Shown: piece after piece, positions 1 through 4,168 of the stretch
How positions within the stretch are numbered: the first letter of the stretch is position 1
How the letters are laid out: every line of letters begins with the position of its first letter
NCBI GenBank assembly: GCA_000431775.1
Contig: FR888170.1
Span: forward strand, 1-14,563
Reading direction: 5' to 3'
Origin: Clostridium sp. CAG:413
Lineage (GTDB): Bacteria; Bacillota; Clostridia; Oscillospirales; Acutalibacteraceae
Length of the DNA: 14,563 nucleotides
The notes under the pieces: model-generated
Told to the model about the DNA's origin: nothing
The model's database searches: none
What the model saw: the letters and a program-made list of their open reading frames with translations, nothing else
Program-made: the position numbers and the translations under genes

Positions 1-408
1 GTGCAAACCGCTTATAGCTACGCTGTCAAAAACGGCAATCAGACCGGCATAGTTGACAGTATTCTCTTCCTTAAATCAATCGGCGACTCATATACGGCGC
101 TGCTGCCTGAGCTCAGCTATGATTATGATGCGAACGGAAATATCATTCGTGTTTATGAAAATGATATTCAGAGAGTAAGATATTATTATGACGGATTGAA
201 TCGACTCGTTCGTGAGGATAATAATTATATTGACAAAACAATTACTTACTGTTATGATAAGTGTGGTGATATCCTCTCCAAATCCGAATACGCTCTTACC
301 TCTGCCGAGACCTTGGGCGAGCCTGTCAATGCAGTTGTATCAGAATGGGCAAGGTCGTATCCGTCACGGGCAGCCTTGCGGATACTGTGGGCGTCAAGAA
401 TCCTTTGA
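1..408 (+). pseudogene. RHS/YD-repeat protein, 5'-partial upstream fragment ending in a frameshift
   Basis: This is the C-proximal part of an RHS (rearrangement hotspot) protein, a large secreted or surface shell protein that carries a variable C-terminal toxin. The reading frame enters from outside the window. It shows YD-type repeats: YDYDANGN around residues 40-47, RYYYDGLNRLVRED near 59-72 and YCYDKCGDILSKSEY near 83-97. The frame stays RHS-like to about residue 116 (base 348) and then turns into non-RHS residues before the stop at 406-408, while the RHS sequence resumes in the frame starting at 345. Restoring one G in the TGGGC run at 346-350 would rejoin the two frames as SEWGKVVSVTG. 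About 100 residues normally found between the SAETLGEPV segment and the WGKVVS segment also appear to be missing. I read this as an inactivated or rearranged copy. A sequencing indel could explain the frameshift but not the deletion. Confidence 0.8.
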
Positions 409-1145
409 GATACAGGGGATACTACTATGATGTCGAGACGAAGCTCTACTATCTCCAAAGCCGTTACTATGACCCCGAAACCTGCCGCTTCATCAACTCG
501 GATTCCCTTCTTGTGGCCGGTGATGATTACATTCAGGGCGTCAATATGTTTGCGTATTGTCAGAATAATCCTGTTATGTATTCCGATCCGAGCGGGCAAA
601 AAGCAAATGCTTTAACTTTCTTGCATAGAATAATCTCGCGGTTTATTTTCGGTAATGTTGGCGGAACAGATGAAAGCCTTTTTGAAATTATTGTGATGTT
701 TAATGCGGCTACAAAAGCGCTTGGATATAACTTTAGTGGCGGAGAAATATTTGTGTCAACAGACGTGTCCAGTTCGGGCGTTGTTCATGTGATTATAACA
801 TTGAGCAACACGCAGCTAAATGGAGAAGCTCCAAATAATTATATAATCGAAATGTTTTATGGAAACAATTCAGAATGGGCAGCGGAAAATAAATTGTGCG
901 ATGAGAGTAGTTTCATAGAGGGAATATTAGGATTTGTTTCTTCATCCATTGTTTCCTATTTTGTGCCTCCGTTGGCATCTGTAATGATCCTACTTGAATT
1001 GGGAATTGCACTATCTCCAGATGAGTATAAGACTTTAGTTGACGATATGCTTATTGCGGCATCTCGGAACCCGCAAGCGAACACTTATGGGATTTTGCAA
1101 ATATACTATGCTGGGACAAATAAGTTTGTATATAAACATTCATGA
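345..1145 (+). CDS. RHS core end with variable C-terminal (putative toxin) domain
   Basis: This frame continues the RHS protein after the frameshift. Residues 20-50 carry the conserved RHS-core end (LRYRGYYYD, ETKLYYLQSRYYDPETCRFI), residues 51-56 NSDSLL and residues 70-85 the closing AYCQNNPVMYSDPSG signature. In polymorphic toxin systems this signature marks the junction where the shell ends and the exchangeable toxin tip begins. Residues 86-266 are therefore the candidate toxin domain. I recognise no catalytic motif in it. It has a mixed first half and a hydrophobic stretch near residues 191-218, so membrane action or a translocation segment is possible. The base composition is more AT-rich than in the core. 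The ATG at 345 has no ribosome binding site and lies inside the RHS coding sequence, so independent translation is doubtful and the true protein would be the fused product. The stop overlaps the next gene's region, as toxin-immunity pairs often do. Confidence 0.7.
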   Translation: MGKVVSVTGSLADTVGVKNPLRYRGYYYDVETKLYYLQSRYYDPETCRFINSDSLLVAGDDYIQGVNMFAYCQNNPVMYSDPSGQKANALTFLHRIISRFIFGNVGGTDESLFEIIVMFNAATKALGYNFSGGEIFVSTDVSSSGVVHVIITLSNTQLNGEAPNNYIIEMFYGNNSEWAAENKLCDESSFIEGILGFVSSSIVSYFVPPLASVMILLELGIALSPDEYKTLVDDMLIAASRNPQANTYGILQIYYAGTNKFVYKHS

Positions 1146-1153
1146 GGTGTTTT

Positions 1154-1534
1154 ATGAGTAAGTTAAAATTATGGTGCAAAGGCAATTATAACAAGATAAG
1201 TCTCCTTTTTTGTTTGTTATTTTGCCTCATTGCAGTGTTATCAAAAAGCGCCTTTTTAATGTGTATTCTGGTTTTATGCCTTGCTTTACAAATTGTAGTT
1301 TTTGTTATCACATTATATAATTGTGTTCACCTGAGGCAATTCAAAACTTATATGATTTACCTTGGAGATATAGCTTTGGCAATTTCTTTTGTTGTGCACG
1401 CTCTTTTGGCTGTATATTACGACCACAATTATAACTGCCAATGGTTTCGTTGGAGCACAGTAATTATTTGTGCTTTTTTATTTGTCGGGTATATGATTAA
1501 TTTGATAAATTCAAATTCGAGTTATACCAAGTAG
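1154..1534 (+). CDS. Small four-helix membrane protein, candidate immunity protein for the RHS toxin tip
   Basis: The product is 126 aa from the ATG at 1154. I prefer this start to the ATG at 1142 because GAGG at 1144-1147 sits 6 nt upstream of it. The ORF could also begin at 1142, where ATGA overlaps the RHS stop. The protein is almost entirely hydrophobic, with about four predicted membrane helices (roughly residues 14-34, 36-55, 65-87 and 97-118) separated by short loops, and a polar C-terminus. I recognise no domain family. Its position directly after the RHS C-terminal domain, overlapping or abutting the toxin stop, is what is expected of a cognate immunity protein. A membrane location would suit an immunity protein against a membrane-acting toxin. 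This assignment rests on context only. Confidence 0.55.
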   Translation: MSKLKLWCKGNYNKISLLFCLLFCLIAVLSKSAFLMCILVLCLALQIVVFVITLYNCVHLRQFKTYMIYLGDIALAISFVVHALLAVYYDHNYNCQWFRWSTVIICAFLFVGYMINLINSNSSYTK

Positions 1535-1560
1535 ATTCACGGCGTGTATCAATCGCAATC

Positions 1561-1600
1561 AGAGTTGTCGCAATCGGAATTAACCGGTTGCGGCAGCTCT
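1561..1600 (+). repeat. Repeated RNA hairpin element, copy 1 (17-bp stem, AATTAA loop)
   Basis: The left arm 1561-1577 pairs with 1584-1600 over 17 positions around the loop AATTAA (1578-1583). Three or so of the pairs are G-U when read as + strand RNA, and those positions would be mismatches in the minus-strand RNA, so the structure fits + strand transcription. No U-tract follows. A related hairpin with the same loop and inner stem lies at 10766-10803, and the two share a 22-bp identical block (1573-1594 and 10777-10798). Each copy sits downstream of a small membrane-protein gene. Confidence 0.7.
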
Positions 1601-1602
1601 CC

Positions 1603-1799
1603 GCCGAGACCTTGGGCGAGCCTGTCAAAATGCCGTAACGCAATATGGCGATGATGCTATTGTGTATGACGTGAGTGGAAACCCCACAAGCTACAGAGGC
1701 TACACAATGACATGGGCAAAGCGCAGGCAGCTCGCTTCGCTGGCGGGTAACGGAAAATCAATGTCGTTTAAGTATGACAATGCCTGTATTGTCGTTTGA
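1603..1799 (+). pseudogene. Orphan RHS fragment carrying sequence missing from the upstream RHS copy
   Basis: The first 26 bases (1603-1628) repeat bases 304-329 of the RHS gene exactly and encode AETLGEPV in that gene. Two extra A bases then shift the frame. From 1629 the frame encodes NAVTQYGDDAIVYDVSGNPTS, then a tryptophan- and arginine-rich stretch ending KSMSFKYDN, and terminates at 1797-1799. The YDVSGN and FKYDN motifs and the MTWAKRRQLASL segment are typical of RHS cores. This piece corresponds to the start of the roughly 100-residue segment absent from the upstream copy. It has no start codon, ribosome binding site or core end, and it is a non-coding remnant left by recombination within an rhs locus. 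Confidence 0.75.
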
Positions 1800-1852
1800 T
1801 GGAGAGCCGTTTTGAATCTCCCGCAGTAATCAATTAGATGTGTATCAATTAA

Positions 1853-1888
1853 CCTCAAGTGTGCTGTAAGTATGCTTGAGGTCTTTTT
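1853..1888 (+). terminator. Intrinsic terminator closing the RHS block
   Basis: CCTCAAG (1853-1859) pairs with CTTGAGG (1875-1881), possibly extended by wobble pairs, and is followed by TCTTTTT (1882-1888). It separates the decayed RHS locus from the sigma factor region. Confidence 0.7.
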
Positions 1889-1967
1889 GTATGAAAAATT
1901 CATTAAAACACTTGTTGAAAGTAGCAATAAAAGTGTGGATGAGTTTTCTTATAATTCTTTTTTTCAC

Positions 1968-1996
1968 TTGTTAGAATGAAAAAAATGTGATAAAAT
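1968..1996 (+). promoter_or_regulatory. Possible sigma-A promoter for the ECF sigma operon, with AT-rich leader
   Basis: TTGTTA (1968-1973) and TAAAAT (1991-1996) are separated by 17 bp. The stretch from 1890 to 2110 is very AT-rich and has no gene. Downstream of the promoter lies a perfect 7+7 inverted repeat with one central base (2014-2028). The block TGTGATAAAAT (1986-1996) is nearly complementary to ATTTTGTCACA (2054-2064). Other promoter-like hexamers are possible in such AT-rich DNA, so this is a weak call. Confidence 0.35.
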
Positions 1997-2127
1997 AAAT
2001 AATAATTAAACAAATGTTTTTAAAACATCAAGTTTACAAATTGTTCACAAAAAATTTTGTCACATTTTTATGAGTCCGGGTGTTTTAATATATAGAGAAG
2101 CAATTCTCTCTGAAAGGAATGTTGCCT

Positions 2128-2616
2128 GTGTGTGCGGTAACTGCTCAGTATAATGATGAGTTGCGTCATGTTGAATATGCAGTTGAAAAATACAGTCAAA
2201 TGCTTTTTCGTATTTGTTATAATATATTGGAAAACAAACAGGATACCGAGGACGCTGTTCAGGAAACCTTCCTGAAATACATGGTCAAGGCTCCGCTGTT
2301 TAAGGATTCCGACCACGAAAAAGCTTGGCTTATTAAGGTTGCAACAAATATCAGCAAGAACATCAGCCGATACAATAACCGTCATGCGGCTGAGAATCTT
2401 GATGAGCTGCGTGAAATCGGCATCAGGGATAATGACAGAGATATTTTTGAGTTGATAATGAAGCTGCCGGTTAAATACAGAATCGTTCTTGATTTGTATT
2501 ATATTGAAGGCTACAAAGCCAACTCAATCGCCGAAATCACGAACACCTCCCCAATGACAGTCAGAAAACGGCTTCAGTACGGCCGCAAGCTGCTTAAACG
2601 AGAGCTTGAGCTTTGA
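2128..2616 (+). CDS. RNA polymerase sigma factor, sigma-70 family, ECF type
   Basis: The product is a 162-aa, two-domain sigma factor that would direct RNA polymerase to a small set of promoters. Region 2 is visible in the N-terminal half: DTEDAVQETFLKY near residues 40-52 and EKAWLIKVATNISKN near 63-77. Region 4 is at the C-terminus: LPVKYRIVLDLYYIEGYKA, followed by the helix-turn-helix containing SPMTVRKRLQYGRKLLKREL. No region 1.1 or region 3 is present, which is the ECF layout. I chose the GTG at 2128 over the ATG at 2119 because TGAAAGGAATG at 2111-2121 would leave no spacer for 2119, whereas the same string followed by 7 nt precedes the next gene's ATG at 2631. The 61-aa gene 14 nt downstream is probably co-transcribed. 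The target regulon is not evident from the sequence. Confidence 0.88.
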   Translation: MCAVTAQYNDELRHVEYAVEKYSQMLFRICYNILENKQDTEDAVQETFLKYMVKAPLFKDSDHEKAWLIKVATNISKNISRYNNRHAAENLDELREIGIRDNDRDIFELIMKLPVKYRIVLDLYYIEGYKANSIAEITNTSPMTVRKRLQYGRKLLKRELEL

Positions 2617-2630
2617 AAGGAATGATTTGA

Positions 2631-2816
2631 ATGAAACCCAGCAATCCTATAAGCAAATATGTCAGGGTAATGAGCTGCATCAATATTGGTGAGCAAGCTA
2701 AACAACAAATCATCAAGAACTGCGCCCGTTACAGCACAATGAAGAAAATCAAGGCGGGCAGATTCAAGCTGACCGCTGTTAAAAAAGACAGAACGATCGA
2801 TAAAGTCCAAACTTAA
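2631..2816 (+). CDS. 61-aa hypothetical protein, possible anti-sigma factor N-terminal remnant
   Basis: This small basic protein is translated from the ATG at 2631, with AAAGGA ending 9 nt upstream. It directly follows the sigma factor gene and precedes a strong terminator, so the two probably form one operon. Its middle (INIGEQAKQQIIKNCARYS, about residues 22-40) looks like the cytoplasmic helical start of the anti-sigma factors that usually accompany ECF sigma genes. However, the transmembrane helix and extracytoplasmic sensor expected after the basic KKIKAGRFK segment are absent, and the protein stops after a short polar tail. It could be a truncated anti-sigma factor or a small soluble regulator. 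No catalytic or metal-binding motif is visible. Confidence 0.6.
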   Translation: MKPSNPISKYVRVMSCINIGEQAKQQIIKNCARYSTMKKIKAGRFKLTAVKKDRTIDKVQT

Positions 2817-2831
2817 TAATTCCTTGATTGC

Positions 2832-2855
2832 GGAGCCTTCGGGCTCCTCTTTTTT
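2832..2855 (+). terminator. Intrinsic terminator after the sigma factor operon
   Basis: GGAGCC (2832-2837), a TTCG tetraloop (2838-2841) and GGCTCC (2842-2847) are followed by TCTTTTTT (2848-2855). It is a textbook hairpin with an unusually stable UUCG loop. Confidence 0.92.
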
Positions 2856-2874
2856 ATTTATGGAAACCTTTATG

Positions 2875-2898
2875 TCAAAAAGAAAGCTTTCTTTTTGA
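2875..2898. repeat. 24-bp perfect palindrome upstream of the acyltransferase operon
   Basis: TCAAAAAGAAAG (2875-2886) is followed immediately by its exact reverse complement (2887-2898), with AAGCTT at the centre. It ends 15 bp before the plsC ribosome binding site (GGAGG 2914-2918). It may be an operator for a dimeric regulator or an RNA hairpin in the leader. No clear promoter hexamers were seen around it. Confidence 0.6.
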
Positions 2899-2925
2899 AC
2901 AATTTAACCAAATGGAGGACAAAAG

Positions 2926-3504
2926 ATGAAAGACCCGCTGTTTTACAGAGCAATCAGAGGCACTGCCGCCGCCTGCTTCAAGGCTGTTTTCAAGCCCACG
3001 ATTGTAGGCAAACGCAACATACCCGAGAGCGGCAGAATAGTTCTTGCAGGCAACCACACGAACAATCTCGACTGCCTGCTTGTGGGCTGTGCAACCAAAA
3101 GATGTGTTCATTTCATGGCGAAGGACGAGTTAATGAAAGGCCCTTTAAAAATTCTTTTCAAGGGCTTGGGCATTATTCCCGTTAACCGCCGCCGAAAGGA
3201 TAAGGCATCTCTTGAAACAGCCGAGCTGTATCTTAACGACGATAAGTTTATCGGAATTTTTCCTGAGGGAACGATTAACAGAACAGACGACATAATAATG
3301 CCGTTTAAGTTCGGCGCAGTCAAAATGGCACATGACACTGACACAAAGATCGTTCCTTTTGTTATATCGGGAAAATACAAGGCTTTTGAAAGAAGCGTTA
3401 AAATCCGATTTCTTGAGCCGATCACCGTGTCGGAGGATCTTGAAAAATCAAACAACGAGCTTATGAACATTATTTCAGACGAACTTAGAAAGGCAGGTAT
3501 TTAA
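2926..3504 (+). CDS. plsC: 1-acyl-sn-glycerol-3-phosphate acyltransferase family protein (PlsC-like), copy 1
   Basis: This 192-aa member of the LPLAT/PlsC family typically transfers an acyl chain to lysophosphatidic acid at the inner face of the cytoplasmic membrane to make phosphatidic acid. The catalytic HX4D motif is H44-T-N-N-L-D49. The second block, GLGIIPVNRRRKDK, spans about 81-94, and the FPEGT motif at 112-116 supplies the phosphate-binding element. The PFKFGAVKMA block follows. The length is short but normal for stand-alone bacterial PlsC. GGAGG lies 7 nt before the ATG. The next gene is a paralogue 2 nt downstream, so the pair is translated as an operon. The family assignment is firm. 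The exact acceptor (lysophosphatidate or another lysolipid) cannot be read from the sequence. Confidence 0.9.
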   Translation: MKDPLFYRAIRGTAAACFKAVFKPTIVGKRNIPESGRIVLAGNHTNNLDCLLVGCATKRCVHFMAKDELMKGPLKILFKGLGIIPVNRRRKDKASLETAELYLNDDKFIGIFPEGTINRTDDIIMPFKFGAVKMAHDTDTKIVPFVISGKYKAFERSVKIRFLEPITVSEDLEKSNNELMNIISDELRKAGI

Positions 3505-3506
3505 AA

Positions 3507-4145
3507 ATGAGCAGGAAATCACCCAAGAAGCCCGAGGACAGAGAGCTTGGATATAAGCTTTTAACTCCGCTTATGCGTCCTCTGTTTCAATTCTATAATA
3601 ACCCCAGAATTATCGGAGCCGAGAAGATTCCCAAGGATTCGGCTATTATCATTGCAGGCAACCATAAGCATGTTTACGACCAGTGCCTGACTATTATCGC
3701 AACCAAAAGAATGATACATTATATGGCAAAGAAAGAATATTTTGACGGCAGGCTTGCTCCGCTGTTCAGGGCAGTGGGCTGCATTCCAGTTGACAGGTCA
3801 AGAAAGGATATCGCATGCGTTATGTCGGCAATGAGAGTCCTCAAAAGAGGGGGAGCAATCGGAATTTTCCCCGAGGGAACACGCAACAAGACCGATCAAT
3901 TCCTTCTTCCCTTTAAATTCGGCTGTGTTTCGATGGCTAAAAAGGCTGATGCCTATATTGTCCCGTTCGGTCTGACGGGTGATTATAAATTTCGCAGTAA
4001 GAATCTTACGATTCGTTACGGCGAGCCCTTTAAGGTAGGCAACATGACGACCGAAGAAGCGAATGAGAAGCTTTACAGAGAGGTTGAGCGCCTTATGCTT
4101 GAAAATCTTGACGAAGAAAAGGCGGAAAGTCGCAAAAATGCTTAA
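3507..4145 (+). CDS. plsC: 1-acyl-sn-glycerol-3-phosphate acyltransferase family protein (PlsC-like), copy 2
   Basis: This 212-aa paralogue of the preceding gene starts 2 nt after its stop, with AGGCAGG (3491-3497) as the ribosome binding site. The catalytic HX4D motif is H53-K-H-V-Y-D58, the GCIPVDRSRKD block is near 91-101 and FPEGT is at 121-125, followed by PFKFGCVSMAKKA. The two proteins share the ATKR..H.MAK.E block, the G.IPV.R.RKD block and the FPEGT.N.TD block, so they look like a tandem duplication with divergence. It has a longer, charged N-terminus and a Glu/Lys-rich C-terminus. Two copies side by side suggest different acyl or acceptor preferences. The activase gene begins 23 nt downstream. 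Confidence 0.9.
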   Translation: MSRKSPKKPEDRELGYKLLTPLMRPLFQFYNNPRIIGAEKIPKDSAIIIAGNHKHVYDQCLTIIATKRMIHYMAKKEYFDGRLAPLFRAVGCIPVDRSRKDIACVMSAMRVLKRGGAIGIFPEGTRNKTDQFLLPFKFGCVSMAKKADAYIVPFGLTGDYKFRSKNLTIRYGEPFKVGNMTTEEANEKLYREVERLMLENLDEEKAESRKNA

Positions 4146-4168
4146 TATGCGTGTGGGAGAAAGATGAT

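Noticed and set aside
1561..1600. Hairpin considered as an integron attC-like site or an intrinsic terminator
   Set aside because: There is no integrase gene or core-site triplet arrangement, and no U-tract follows the stem. It is therefore listed as a repeated RNA hairpin only.
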